64,000 bases of DNA from Rhizobium sp. P40RR-XXII (GCF_012641405.1 NZ_JABAII010000012.1:62001-126000), one strand, 5' to 3'; counted from the stretch's first letter, positions 8,412 to 17,150 are shown. Notes: a model not told the origin generated them from the letters alone. A program made the numbers and translations.

Positions 8412-10643
8412 ATGATGCGGCAATACGAGCTTGTCGAGCGCGTGCAGAAATACAAGCCCGATGCCAACGAAGCTCTTCTCAACAAGGCCTATGTTTATGC
8501 AATGCAGAAGCATGGCCAGCAGAAACGTGCCAGCGGCGATCCCTATATTTCCCATCCTCTCGAAGTTGCTGCCATCCTGACCGATATGCGTCTGGATGAA
8601 TCGACCATCGCGGTCGCTCTCCTCCACGACACGATCGAGGACACGACGGCGACACGGGCCGAGATCGACGAACTGTTCGGCGAAGATATCGGCCGGCTGG
8701 TCGAAGGCCTCACCAAGATCAAGAAGCTCGATCTCGTCACCAAGAAGGCGAAGCAGGCTGAAAACCTGCGCAAGCTGCTGCTCGCCATTTCCGATGACGT
8801 GCGCGTGCTGCTGGTCAAGCTTGCCGATCGGCTGCACAATATGCGCACGCTTGATCATATGTCGCCGGAAAAGCGCGCCCGCATTTCCGAGGAGACGATG
8901 GAAATCTATGCGCCGCTCGCCGGCCGCATGGGCATGCAGGACATGCGCGAGGAGCTGGAAGAGCTTTCCTTCCGCCACATCAATCCGGAGGCGAACGACA
9001 CCGTCACCAAGCGCCTCGAGGAGCTGTCGCGGCGCAATGAAGGCCTGGTCAAGAAGATCGAGACCGAGCTGCGCGATCTGCTTGTTGCCAACGGCCTTGC
9101 CAATGCCATGGTCAAGGGCCGGCTGAAGAAGCCCTATTCGGTCTTCCGCAAGATGCAGTCGAAGTCGCTCTCCTTCGAGCAGCTTTCCGATATTTATGGC
9201 TTCCGTCTTCTCGTCGACGACATTCCATCCTGCTACCGTGCGCTCGGCATCGTGCACACCCGCTGGCGCGTCGTTCCCGGACGGTTCAAGGACTATATCT
9301 CGACGCCGAAGCAGAATGACTACCGCTCGCTGCACACGACGATCGTCGGCCCCTCCAGCCAGCGCATCGAGCTGCAGATCCGCACGAAGCGCATGCACGA
9401 GATCGCCGAATTCGGCATCGCCGCCCACACGCTCTATAAGGACGGTACGAATAGCAATGGCAATGGTGCGGATGGGGAGCTGCTGTCCCGCGAAAGCAAT
9501 GCTTATTCCTGGCTGCGCCATACCATCGAGGCTCTGGCCGAAGGCGACAGCCCGGAAGAGTTCCTCGAGCACACGAAGCTCGAGCTGTTCCAGGATCAGG
9601 TCTTCTGCTTTACGCCGAAGGGCAAGCTGATCGCTCTGCCGCGTGGCGCAACGCCGATCGATTTTGCCTATGCCGTTCATACCAATATCGGCGACACGAC
9701 CGTCGGCGCCAAGATCAACGGCCGCATCATGCCGCTGGTGACGCGGCTGAACAATGGCGACGAAGTCGAGATCATCCGGTCCGGTGTGCAGGTGCCGCCG
9801 GCCGCCTGGGAAGAGATCGTCGTCACGGGCAAGGCGCGCGCCGCCATTCGCCGCGCGACCCGGCTTGCCATTCGCAAGCAATATGCTGGCCTTGGCCACC
9901 GTATCCTGGAGCGCACCTTCGAGCGCGCCGGCAAGGTCTTCTCGCGTGATGCCCTGAAGCCGGCCCTGCATCGCCTCGGTCAGAAGGATGTCGAGGATGC
10001 GATCGCCGCCGTCGGGCGGGGGGAGATGTCGTCGCTGGATGTCCTGCGTGCCGTTTATCCCGATCATCAGGATGAGCGCGTGACCGTGAAGCCCGCCGGC
10101 GACGAAGGTTGGTTCAACGTCCGCAGCGCCTCGGGCATGATCTTCAAGATCCCCGGCAAGACCAAGGCCGATCTGGCTGACGGCACCGATGCCGAGGCGC
10201 CGCCGATCCGTGGCCTGGCAGCCAATGTCGAGGTGCATTTCGCCCCGACCGGCGCCGTTCCCGGCGATCGCATCGTCGGCATCATGGAAAAGGGCAAGGG
10301 CATCACCATATATCCGATCCAGTCGCCCGTCCTGCAGCGCTTCGATGATGAGCCGGAACGCTGGATCGACGTACGCTGGGATCTGGACGAGGCCAACAAG
10401 TCCCGCTTTGCGGCACGGATCATGATCAACGCGCTGAACGAGCCGGGCACTTTGGCCAAGGTGGCGCAGACCGTCGCCGATGTCGATGTCAATATTCGCG
10501 TGCTCAATACCGTTCGCGTCGCCGCCGATTTCACCGAAATGGCGCTCGATGTGGAAGTCTGGGATCTGCGCCAGCTCAACCAGCTTCTGGTGCAGCTCAA
10601 GGAGCTCGACTGTATTGCCACGGTAAAGCGTCTTTACGAGTGA
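8412..10643 (+). CDS. rsh: Bifunctional (p)ppGpp synthetase/hydrolase, RelA/SpoT (Rsh) family (743 aa)
   Basis: This is the single long RelA/SpoT homologue typical of Rhizobiales. Domain order: HD hydrolase (GDPYISHPLEVAAIL, then His72-Asp73 in LLHDTIEDT), synthetase (YGFRLLVDD, KDYISTPKQNDYRSLHT and a conserved QIRTKRMHEIAEFG), TGS (VFCFTPKGKLIALPRGATP, about residues 395-455), and a C-terminal ACT domain (INALNEPGTLAKVAQTVADV). The intact HD motif suggests that it can degrade as well as make (p)ppGpp. The enzyme is cytoplasmic and ribosome-associated and runs the stringent response to starvation. The ATG at 8412 follows GGGAGTAG. It is functionally linked to its neighbour rpoZ. A long antisense open frame opposite it is a codon-bias shadow. 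Confidence 0.97.
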   Translation: MMRQYELVERVQKYKPDANEALLNKAYVYAMQKHGQQKRASGDPYISHPLEVAAILTDMRLDESTIAVALLHDTIEDTTATRAEIDELFGEDIGRLVEGLTKIKKLDLVTKKAKQAENLRKLLLAISDDVRVLLVKLADRLHNMRTLDHMSPEKRARISEETMEIYAPLAGRMGMQDMREELEELSFRHINPEANDTVTKRLEELSRRNEGLVKKIETELRDLLVANGLANAMVKGRLKKPYSVFRKMQSKSLSFEQLSDIYGFRLLVDDIPSCYRALGIVHTRWRVVPGRFKDYISTPKQNDYRSLHTTIVGPSSQRIELQIRTKRMHEIAEFGIAAHTLYKDGTNSNGNGADGELLSRESNAYSWLRHTIEALAEGDSPEEFLEHTKLELFQDQVFCFTPKGKLIALPRGATPIDFAYAVHTNIGDTTVGAKINGRIMPLVTRLNNGDEVEIIRSGVQVPPAAWEEIVVTGKARAAIRRATRLAIRKQYAGLGHRILERTFERAGKVFSRDALKPALHRLGQKDVEDAIAAVGRGEMSSLDVLRAVYPDHQDERVTVKPAGDEGWFNVRSASGMIFKIPGKTKADLADGTDAEAPPIRGLAANVEVHFAPTGAVPGDRIVGIMEKGKGITIYPIQSPVLQRFDDEPERWIDVRWDLDEANKSRFAARIMINALNEPGTLAKVAQTVADVDVNIRVLNTVRVAADFTEMALDVEVWDLRQLNQLLVQLKELDCIATVKRLYE

Positions 10644-10731
10644 GATCTGTCCGGCGCTATCTTCGATCCAAGGCAGACTGCATATTTTGTGATCATTTTA
10701 TGACGAAATTCGAGCACCTTTCCGGATAGAT

Positions 10732-10746
10732 ATGCGCTTAGCGCAT
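10732..10746. promoter_or_regulatory. Palindrome upstream of the DUF3563 gene
   Basis: ATGCGCT-T-AGCGCAT is a perfect 7-bp inverted repeat around one central base, in the gap between rsh and the small DUF3563 gene. It is short and could be a regulator site or chance; no hairpin-plus-T-tract terminator is seen here. Placement about 90 bases before the small gene makes an operator possible. This is inference only. Confidence 0.3.
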
Positions 10747-10836
10747 GGCTGCGTCTATTTTAGAGCGGTGGTAATTCACCTTGATCGCGCTTATCTTCTA
10801 TTCATCGAAGAAACGAAACAGAGATGAGAGAAGACA

Positions 10837-10986
10837 ATGTTTAGCCCGATCAAGAAAATCGCCCGCGCCCTGCGTGTTCCGAGTGTTGAAGACCGCGAAA
10901 TGGCTTACCTGAATGGCTCGCACGACCGTTTTGACCTTGAATATCGTCAGCGTCAGGTCGACCGCGGTCTGTTCCGTCAGCGTTAA
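10837..10986 (+). CDS. DUF3563 family small protein (49 aa)
   Basis: An ATG at 10837 opens a 49-codon frame ending in TAA at 10984-10986, with a purine-rich GAGATGAGAGAAG before it. The product begins MFSPIKKIARALRVPSVEDR and contains MAYLNGSHDRFDLEYRQRQV. The pattern basic amphipathic N-terminus, then Y-L-x(4)-D-x-x-D-L-E-x-R, is that of DUF3563, a family of about 50-residue proteins of unknown function in proteobacteria. The gene has its own 193-base upstream gap, so it is probably transcribed alone. No function can be given. Confidence 0.8.
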   Translation: MFSPIKKIARALRVPSVEDREMAYLNGSHDRFDLEYRQRQVDRGLFRQR

Positions 10987-11205
10987 CAGCCGTTAATACT
11001 TAAAAGACCAGGAGGGCGCGTCGTTATTGCGCCCTTGGAGCATCCCCGATCTCGCGGGATTGCTTCCCGCAAAAGAGAGAACGCCCATTTTCTGCATCCT
11101 GAGCAGGTGGAGTTCCAAAAAGGGCCGCACTTTCGGTTCTTAATCGGTGCGTGATACACAAGGCCGGTCTTGTCATGACGGCCCCCATTGCACTAGATAA
11201 GCCGC

Positions 11206-11793
11206 ATGCTATTTCGTCGCCGAAAACCACTGACGTTCAAGGAAAAACTGCGGGAGCACCTGTGGCCCCGCAAGGGTTTCGTCCGCTCGTTCCAATATTT
11301 CGGTAAGCGCCTCGTTCGTCTTGCCGCATCGCCGCATTCGGTTGCGGCCGGTTTTGCTGCGGGCATCGTCGTCTCGTGGACACCCTTCATCGGCGTGCAT
11401 TTCGTGATGGCGATCATTATCGCCTATCTGGTGGGCGGCAATGTCATCGCGTCGGCGCTCGGCTGCCTGGCGGCGGGTAATCCCATCACCTATCCCTTCA
11501 TCTGGGCTTTCACCTGGGAAATTGGCCATCTGATCCTGGCGCGCGACAGCGGCAGTCAGGGTGGCAGCATCGATTTGCCGGCGCTGTGGCACAAGGGCGA
11601 TCTCACCCAAATATGGGACCCGGTTTTAAAGCCGATGCTGATCGGCGGCATTCCTCCGGCGATCGTAACCGGCGTGATCGTCTATGCGCTCACCTATTAT
11701 GGCGTGAAGACCTTCAAGACGCGCCGCAAGGAGCGCCTGATGGAGCGCGCCCGCGAGCGGCTGGCGCTTGCCGAAAACGCATCGAGCGTCTGA
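11206..11793 (+). CDS. DUF2062 domain membrane protein (195 aa)
   Basis: After a basic N-terminus (MLFRRRKPLTFKEKLREHL, then LWPRKG), the protein has the DUF2062 pattern HSVAAGFAAGIVVSWTPFIG with following hydrophobic helices, the conserved AAGNPITYPFIWAFTWEIG, and a C-terminal membrane segment (PAIVTGVIVYALTYYGVKTF). About four membrane helices in the inner membrane are expected. The function of DUF2062 proteins is not established. In Rhizobiales the gene commonly precedes acpS-lepB-rnc-era, as here (40 bases to acpS), which suggests cotranscription. Confidence 0.87.
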   Translation: MLFRRRKPLTFKEKLREHLWPRKGFVRSFQYFGKRLVRLAASPHSVAAGFAAGIVVSWTPFIGVHFVMAIIIAYLVGGNVIASALGCLAAGNPITYPFIWAFTWEIGHLILARDSGSQGGSIDLPALWHKGDLTQIWDPVLKPMLIGGIPPAIVTGVIVYALTYYGVKTFKTRRKERLMERARERLALAENASSV

Positions 11794-11833
11794 CGGTGCC
11801 TGACATCGCCCCGGCCGCCAGGAGGGCCTTCCC

Positions 11834-12238
11834 ATGATTATCGGCATTGGCAGCGATCTCATCGACATCCGCCGGGTGGAGAAGACGATCGAGCGTTTCG
11901 GCACTCGGTTTACCGAGCGCTGTTTTACCGACATCGAGCGCGCCAAGTCCGAAGGCCGCAAGAACAAGGCGGCATCCTATGCCAAGCGCTTTGCCGCCAA
12001 GGAAGCCTGTTCCAAGGCTTTGGGCACCGGCCTGGCGCAAGGCGTCTTCTGGCGCGATATGGGCGTCGTCAATCTGCGGAGCGGCAAGCCGACGATGCAA
12101 TTGACCGGCGGGGCGGCCGAAAGACTGGCGTCCATGCTGCCGCCAAATCATCGCGCCGCCATTCATTTGACGATAACGGATGATTTTCCTCTTGCTCAGG
12201 CTTTTGTGATCATAGAGGCATTGCCGGCAGATGGCTGA
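11834..12238 (+). CDS. acpS: Holo-[acyl-carrier-protein] synthase (134 aa)
   Basis: AcpS transfers phosphopantetheine from CoA to a serine of acyl carrier protein, switching fatty-acid synthesis on. The sequence starts with IIGIGSDLIDIRRVE, containing the Mg-binding Asp in GSDLIDI, and has the second motif AKRFAAKEACSKALGTG with the catalytic/metal-binding Glu in KEA. Length is typical of the trimeric AcpS class. A near-consensus AGGAGG stands shortly before the ATG. It belongs to the acpS-lepB-rnc-era group. Confidence 0.96.
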   Translation: MIIGIGSDLIDIRRVEKTIERFGTRFTERCFTDIERAKSEGRKNKAASYAKRFAAKEACSKALGTGLAQGVFWRDMGVVNLRSGKPTMQLTGGAAERLASMLPPNHRAAIHLTITDDFPLAQAFVIIEALPADG

Positions 12239-12352
12239 ATCGCAGCCATCTGTCGCTTTTGGCATCCGCGCCATTGCCGCAATGATGTGAAGCGAGTAGA
12301 CAGGGCCTAAAAGCAAGTGCGCCGGTGGGGTGCGAAAAAGGAATAAGACTGC

Positions 12353-13099
12353 GTGTCCGAGAAAGCCGTAAAACAGCAGAACGCCCTGTGGGAAAACATC
12401 AAGGTTATCGTCCAGGCGCTCGTCCTGGCCATGATCATCCGAACGGTTCTCTTTCAGCCGTTCACCATCCCGTCGGGTTCGATGATGCCGACGCTTCTTG
12501 TCGGCGACTACATCTTCGTCAATAAATTCGCCTACGGCTATTCGAAATATTCGCTGCCGTTCTCGCCGGACCTCTTCAGCGGCCGTATTTTGGGTAGCGA
12601 GCCGAAGCGCGGCGACGTCGTCGTCTTCCGCTTCCCGCCGAACCCGGACGTCGACTACATCAAGCGCGTGATCGGCCTGCCGGGCGACCGCATTCAGGTC
12701 AAGAACGATATCCTCTACATCAACGGCCAGGCCGTTCCGCGCGAGCCGCACGGCACGTTCTCCTCGGACTACAGCCAGGAGCCGGGCGATAACATCCCCG
12801 TCTATAGCGAGCGTCTGCCGGATAGCGGCAAGGTTTATGACACGCTGGACCTTTCGCCCAATTCCCGTGGTGACAATACCCAGGAATATGTCGTGCCGGC
12901 CGCTCATTACTTCATGATGGGCGACAACCGCGACAATTCCGACGATAGCCGTTTCGACGTCGGCTACGTGCCCGCCGAAAATCTCATCGGCCGCGCCAGC
13001 GTCATCTTCTTCTCGCTGGGTCACGACACCTCGTTCCGCGAGGTCTGGAAATGGCCGACCAACATGCGTTGGGATCGCCTCTTCAAGGTTGTCGAATGA
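12353..13099 (+). CDS. lepB: Signal peptidase I (248 aa, GTG start)
   Basis: LepB removes signal peptides from exported proteins at the periplasmic face. One N-terminal membrane segment (about residues 17-33) is followed by PSGSMMPTL with the nucleophile Ser43, and by DYIKRVIGLPGDR with the general base Lys104, the Ser-Lys dyad of family S26. The later box MGDNRDNSDDSR is intact. The start is a GTG at 12353 (MSEKAVKQQN). The stop overlaps the rnc start by four bases (ATGA at 13096-13099), so the two are translationally coupled. Confidence 0.96.
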   Translation: MSEKAVKQQNALWENIKVIVQALVLAMIIRTVLFQPFTIPSGSMMPTLLVGDYIFVNKFAYGYSKYSLPFSPDLFSGRILGSEPKRGDVVVFRFPPNPDVDYIKRVIGLPGDRIQVKNDILYINGQAVPREPHGTFSSDYSQEPGDNIPVYSERLPDSGKVYDTLDLSPNSRGDNTQEYVVPAAHYFMMGDNRDNSDDSRFDVGYVPAENLIGRASVIFFSLGHDTSFREVWKWPTNMRWDRLFKVVE

Positions 13100-13815
13100 C
13101 GAAGGCGCAGGCGCTCTCCCAGGCGGATCGTGCGAAGCTTGAGGTTGCGATAGGCCATGAATTCGCCGAGAAGGAGCGTCTCGACCGTGCGCTGACGCAT
13201 GCCAGCGCACGCACGCACAAGACGGGCAACTACGAACGGTTGGAATTTCTCGGCGACCGGGTTCTCGGCCTGTGCATCGCGGAATTGCTCTTTAAGACCT
13301 TCGGCGCAGCGACGGAAGGCGAGCTTTCGGTTCGCCTCAACCAGCTCGTCAGCGCCGAGACCTGCGCCGAAGTCGCCGACGAGATGGAGCTGCATCTTTA
13401 CATCCGCACTGGCGCCGACGTGAAGAAACTGACGGGCAAGCGCATGCTGAACGTGCGCGCCGATGTCGTCGAAAGCCTGATAGCCGCGCTCTATCTGGAT
13501 GGCGGGCTTGAAGTCGCGCGCGCGTTCATCCTGCGCTTTTGGGAGCGCCGCGCCATCCGTCCGGAAGGTGCAAGGCGCGACGCCAAGACGGAATTGCAGG
13601 AATGGGCGCATGCGAAATTCGGTGTCACCCCGGTCTACAGGGTTGATGATCGCAGCGGACCGGATCATGATCCACGCTTCACCGTGACGGTGGAAGTGGC
13701 GGGAACGGCGCCCGAGACAGGAATTGAACGCTCCAAGCGTGCGGCCGAACAAGTGGCGGCGACGCGGATCCTGGAGCGTGAAGGCGTATGGCAGCCTCAG
13801 TTGACTGGGAAGTGA
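13096..13815 (+). CDS. rnc: Ribonuclease III (239 aa)
   Basis: RNase III cuts double-stranded RNA and processes rRNA precursors. The signature ERLEFLGDRVLGLC (acidic residues Glu47, Glu50, Asp54) lies in the N-terminal nuclease domain, with DVVESLIAALYLDGG supplying the second acidic cluster. The C-terminal part (DAKTELQEWAHAKFG to KRAAEQVAATRIL) is the dsRNA-binding domain. I chose the ATG at 13096, which overlaps the lepB stop; an in-frame ATG 45 bases upstream would give an extension inside lepB and has no support. The lepB-rnc-era order is standard. Confidence 0.96.
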   Translation: MTKAQALSQADRAKLEVAIGHEFAEKERLDRALTHASARTHKTGNYERLEFLGDRVLGLCIAELLFKTFGAATEGELSVRLNQLVSAETCAEVADEMELHLYIRTGADVKKLTGKRMLNVRADVVESLIAALYLDGGLEVARAFILRFWERRAIRPEGARRDAKTELQEWAHAKFGVTPVYRVDDRSGPDHDPRFTVTVEVAGTAPETGIERSKRAAEQVAATRILEREGVWQPQLTGK

Positions 13816-13836
13816 CTGCCGGGGAATAATGGAAAA

Positions 13837-14781
13837 ATGAGCAATCAGCAGGACACGCCCGCCGAGGACGGCGCGGTTGAACGTATCGGCCCGACGCATT
13901 CGGGCTTCGTGGCCCTTATCGGCCCCACCAATGCCGGCAAGTCGACGCTGGTCAACCGGCTCGTGGGTGCGAAGGTCTCGATCGTCAGCCACAAGGTGCA
14001 GACGACGCGCGCGATCGTGCGCGGCATCGCCATTCACAACAATGCGCAGATCGTCTTCATGGATACGCCCGGCATCTTCAAGCCTCGCCGCCGTCTCGAC
14101 CGCGCGATGGTGACGTCGGCCTGGGGTGGCGCCAAGGATGCCGATCTCATCATGCTGCTGATCGACAGCGAGCGTGGTTTGCGCGGCGATGCCGAAGCGA
14201 TTCTGGAAGGGCTGAAAGAGGTTTCGCAACCGAAGATCCTGGTGCTGAACAAGATCGACCGCGTTCGCCGCGAAGATCTGCTGGCGCTTGCCGCCGCAGC
14301 CAATGAGAAGATTGCCTTCGATCAGACCTTCATGATTTCGGCTGAAAACGGCTCCGGCTGTGACGACGTCATGGACTATCTGGCGAACACGTTGCCGGAA
14401 GGACCCTGGTACTATCCCGAGGATCAGATTTCGGATCTGCCGATGCGGCAGCTTGCCGCCGAAATCACCCGCGAAAAGCTGTTTCTGCGCCTGCATCAGG
14501 AGCTTCCCTATTCTTCGCATGTCGAGACGGAAAAGTGGGAGGAGCGCAAGGACGGTTCGGTGCGCATCGAACAGGTGATTTATGTCGAGCGCGAAAGTCA
14601 GAAGAAGATTGCGCTCGGTAAGGGCGGCGAGACGATCAAGGCGATTTCGACTGCATCGCGCAAGGAACTCTCCGAAATCCTGGAGCAGCCGGTACATCTT
14701 TTCCTCTTCATCAAGGTTCGCGAGAACTGGGGAGATGATCCCGAGCGTTTCCGGGAAATGGGGCTGGACTTCCCGCGTTAA
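13837..14781 (+). CDS. era: GTPase Era (314 aa)
   Basis: Era is a GTP-binding protein that binds the 3' end of 16S rRNA and acts in 30S assembly. G1 is GPTNAGKS (residues 29-36), G3 DTPGIF and G4 NKIDR. The switch region has VQTTRAIVRGI, and the C-terminal KH domain shows IYVERESQKKIALGKGGETIK with the GxxG-type loop. The first 20 residues are a short non-conserved extension compared with E. coli Era. The gene follows rnc by 21 bases in the same operon. Confidence 0.96.
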   Translation: MSNQQDTPAEDGAVERIGPTHSGFVALIGPTNAGKSTLVNRLVGAKVSIVSHKVQTTRAIVRGIAIHNNAQIVFMDTPGIFKPRRRLDRAMVTSAWGGAKDADLIMLLIDSERGLRGDAEAILEGLKEVSQPKILVLNKIDRVRREDLLALAAAANEKIAFDQTFMISAENGSGCDDVMDYLANTLPEGPWYYPEDQISDLPMRQLAAEITREKLFLRLHQELPYSSHVETEKWEERKDGSVRIEQVIYVERESQKKIALGKGGETIKAISTASRKELSEILEQPVHLFLFIKVRENWGDDPERFREMGLDFPR

Positions 14782-14865
14782 TGAAGCTTTGTGTTCATGA
14801 GTGCTTTATAATGCAGCGGCTTATCGGGCATGTTGCCCATGCCGCTGCCATTCAGGGAGCGTTTC

Positions 14866-15618
14866 ATGGCGAAGGCTGCGACGATGCATGGACAGCGAAC
14901 ATCATGCCAGCACTGTCCGTTGAGGACTCTGCCGCATTTTCGTGAATTCGACCGCGATGAGCTGAATTTCATCAGCAGTTTCAAGAAGGGCGAGCTTCTT
15001 GTCGATGCCGGCGCCACGATTTTCCTCGAAGGTGCCCACAGCGCCCACCTCTTTACCATCCTGTCGGGGTGGGGTTTTCGCTACAAAACCCTGGAGGACG
15101 GCCGGCGCCAGATCCTCAACTATGTGATGCCCGGCGATCTCATCGGGCTGCAGGGTTCGATCATGGGAGAGATGCAGCACTCGACCGAAGCGCTGTCGCC
15201 GGTATCGCTCTGCGTTTTCGAGCGCACCGAATTAATGACCCTTTACAATTCGCACGCCTCTCTTGCCTTCGACCTGACGTGGATTGCTGCAAGGGAGGAG
15301 CGGATTCTGGATGAACATCTCCTGAGCATCGGACGCAGGTCCGCGGTCGAGCGCGCAGCCTACCTGATCGCATACCTGCACCAGCGCGCCGGAGCGCTTC
15401 GTCTCTTTAATGGCAGCAAGGTCATTCCCGTCACGCAGCAGCATGTGGCGGATACGCTGGGCCTTTCCGTTGTTCACACCAATAAGACATTGAAAAAGCT
15501 GGCTGCACGAGGATTGCTTCTCTGGCAGGAGCGAGGCTGCGAAGTTTTGGATGGGGAAGGGCTTGCCGCACTTGCCGGTTGGGACGGACTTGATTCGGGC
15601 AAGCGTCCCTTCATCTGA
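14866..15618 (+). CDS. Crp/Fnr family transcription regulator (250 aa)
   Basis: The N-terminal two thirds form a cyclic-nucleotide-binding-like beta barrel (GELLVDAGATIFLEGAHSAH and FRYKTLEDGRRQILNYVMPGDLIG). The C-terminus is a winged helix (VIPVTQQHVADTLGLSVVHT then NKTLKKLAARGLL). The N-terminal cysteines appear only as CQHC, lacking the third spaced cysteine of classical FNR, so a 4Fe-4S oxygen sensor is not supported. The ATG at 14866 follows AGGGAGCG and is preferred over an in-frame ATG at 14830. The ligand and targets are unknown. Its position between era and recO is discussed under findings. Confidence 0.88.
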   Translation: MAKAATMHGQRTSCQHCPLRTLPHFREFDRDELNFISSFKKGELLVDAGATIFLEGAHSAHLFTILSGWGFRYKTLEDGRRQILNYVMPGDLIGLQGSIMGEMQHSTEALSPVSLCVFERTELMTLYNSHASLAFDLTWIAAREERILDEHLLSIGRRSAVERAAYLIAYLHQRAGALRLFNGSKVIPVTQQHVADTLGLSVVHTNKTLKKLAARGLLLWQERGCEVLDGEGLAALAGWDGLDSGKRPFI

Positions 15619-15809
15619 GTTATTCTCGATGCAAAGCAGCATGTCTTTTTTAAATGCTGACAGCAACTGTATCAGCATAGATTATTTTCACCGTCACTTT
15701 TCCACCAGTTTCACCTTTTACTAACCCCGGCGGCAAAAGCGATTGGAGCACGTCAACGAGCCCATAGTACCGCAGTGCAAAAAGTGCGAAGCGGTTTGGA
15801 GGCAAGGTC

Positions 15810-16319
15810 ATGTTGCAAGAGACTAAGCCAGTACGAATGGGAAAATCCATTCATTCAATACGGGCCGATGATTGGCACCGGAGGGATAGATGTGGGACTT
15901 TTTACGGGGAGCGCCAACTGGCGTGCGGGTGCAAGGATGGCGCTGATATGACGGTTCAGCGCGTCCTTATTCTGGAAGACAATCTCATTATTGCCATGGA
16001 GGCGGAGGAAATTCTTCGTCTCGTGGGAATTCAACAGATCGAGATTGCTTCAAATCTGGAACAGGCGGTCAACGCCGTGCATTCCGAACACTACGATTTT
16101 GCGATGCTGGACGTGAACCTCGGGGAGTCGACGAGCTTCGGCTTTGCCCGATTGTTGATGGATCGCGGCATCTCCTTTGGTTTTGTCAGCGGTTATTCCG
16201 ATACGCTCGATTTCCCGGCGGACCTGCGGCATGTGCCGCTTTTGAACAAGCCCTTCGATGAGCAAGCCATGCGCCTCTTTGTTCATACATTGGCGGCTGG
16301 CGATTCCAGTGCCATGTGA
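15810..16319 (+). CDS. Single-domain response regulator (receiver), FATGUY-like (169 aa, or 123 aa from 15948)
   Basis: The domain from Met47 onward is a complete receiver: acidic pair in LILEDN, phosphoacceptor in FAMLDVNLG (Asp55 of the short form), Ser in FVSGYSD, and Lys in LNKPFDE. There is no output domain. The F-V-S-G-Y sequence resembles the FATGUY single-domain regulators of alphaproteobacteria, some of which feed the general stress response. The frame opens at an ATG at 15810 with a perfect GGAGG seven bases upstream, giving 46 residues that do not look like a receiver. The ATG at 15948 (AAGGA ten bases before) gives the usual compact length. Both starts are possible. No histidine kinase is adjacent. 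Confidence 0.82.
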   Translation: MLQETKPVRMGKSIHSIRADDWHRRDRCGTFYGERQLACGCKDGADMTVQRVLILEDNLIIAMEAEEILRLVGIQQIEIASNLEQAVNAVHSEHYDFAMLDVNLGESTSFGFARLLMDRGISFGFVSGYSDTLDFPADLRHVPLLNKPFDEQAMRLFVHTLAAGDSSAM

Positions 16320-16377
16320 CAGCGGCGGGCATTTGCCTTAAATTCGAATCGCAAAAATCTTTCGGGGCAGCTGGCCA

Positions 16378-17145
16378 ATGCAGTGGCAGGACCACGCGAT
16401 CATTCTGGGCGTCAAGCGCCTTGGCGAGACCAGCGTCATCGCCGAGGTGATGACGCATGCCCGCGGCCGCCATATGGGGCTGGTGCGATCAGGCCGCTCG
16501 CGCGCCATGCAGCCGGTGCTGCAGGCCGGCAATCTCGTCGAGGTAACCTGGCGGGCAAGGCTGCATGAGCATCTCGGCGAATTTCGCATGGAACCGGTCA
16601 CACTCCGGGCCGCGCGGCTGATGGAGACCGCGACCGCCGTCTACGGCGTGCAGGCGATGGCCGCCTTGCTGCGGCTGCTGCCGGAGCGGGACCCGCATCC
16701 GCATCTCTACGACGCGCTCGACGTGATCCTTGAAAACCTGCAGAATCCCGCCGACGCTGGTGAGCTTTTCGTGCGCTTTGAACTTGCCGTGTTGAACGAT
16801 CTGGGTTTCGGCCTCGATTTGGCCGAATGCGCGGCAACTGGCGTGCGCGAGGACTTGGCTTTCGTTTCGCCCAAGACCGGACGTGCCGTCTGCCGTGCGG
16901 CCGGTATGCCTTGGGCGGATAAGATGCTGGCGCTGCCGCCGTTTCTATCAACCGGAGCCGTGGTCGCCGCGGATACGGAAAGCCTCGCGGCCGCCTTCCG
17001 CCTGACCGGCTTCTTCCTGCATCGCCATGTCTACGAACCGCGCGGCATAGAGATCGCCGCGGCGCGCGAGGGCTTCATTCAGGCCGCGATGAAGGCACTG
17101 AATGCGGCGTCGCGGGAGCGGCCGACCGTTGCAGCCAAAAGATAG
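16378..17145 (+). CDS. recO: DNA repair protein RecO (255 aa)
   Basis: RecO helps load RecA on SSB-coated DNA in the RecFOR pathway. The N-terminal OB fold opens MQWQDHAIILGVKRLGETSV with the conserved LVRSGRSRAMQPVLQAGNLV, and the C-terminal helical part contains LYDALDVILENL and FELAVLNDLGFGLDLAECAA. Length is normal. It usually follows era directly in alphaproteobacteria; here two regulator genes lie in between. Confidence 0.94.
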   Translation: MQWQDHAIILGVKRLGETSVIAEVMTHARGRHMGLVRSGRSRAMQPVLQAGNLVEVTWRARLHEHLGEFRMEPVTLRAARLMETATAVYGVQAMAALLRLLPERDPHPHLYDALDVILENLQNPADAGELFVRFELAVLNDLGFGLDLAECAATGVREDLAFVSPKTGRAVCRAAGMPWADKMLALPPFLSTGAVVAADTESLAAAFRLTGFFLHRHVYEPRGIEIAAAREGFIQAAMKALNAASRERPTVAAKR

Positions 17146-17150
17146 AGCAA

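Noticed and set aside
8229..10238. 669-codon open frame on the minus strand opposite rsh
   Set aside because: It is fully antisense to a well-supported gene; the translation is low in protein character and typical of frames created by GC-rich third positions.
11714..14697. Long minus-strand open frames opposite acpS-lepB-rnc-era
   Set aside because: They cover four confirmed overlapping housekeeping genes and have no ribosome-binding sites or domain patterns.
14866..15618. FNR oxygen sensor (fnrN/fixK role) for the Crp-like protein
   Set aside because: Only a CxxC pair is found at the N-terminus, missing the additional spaced cysteines for a 4Fe-4S cluster, and no fix/nif genes are nearby.
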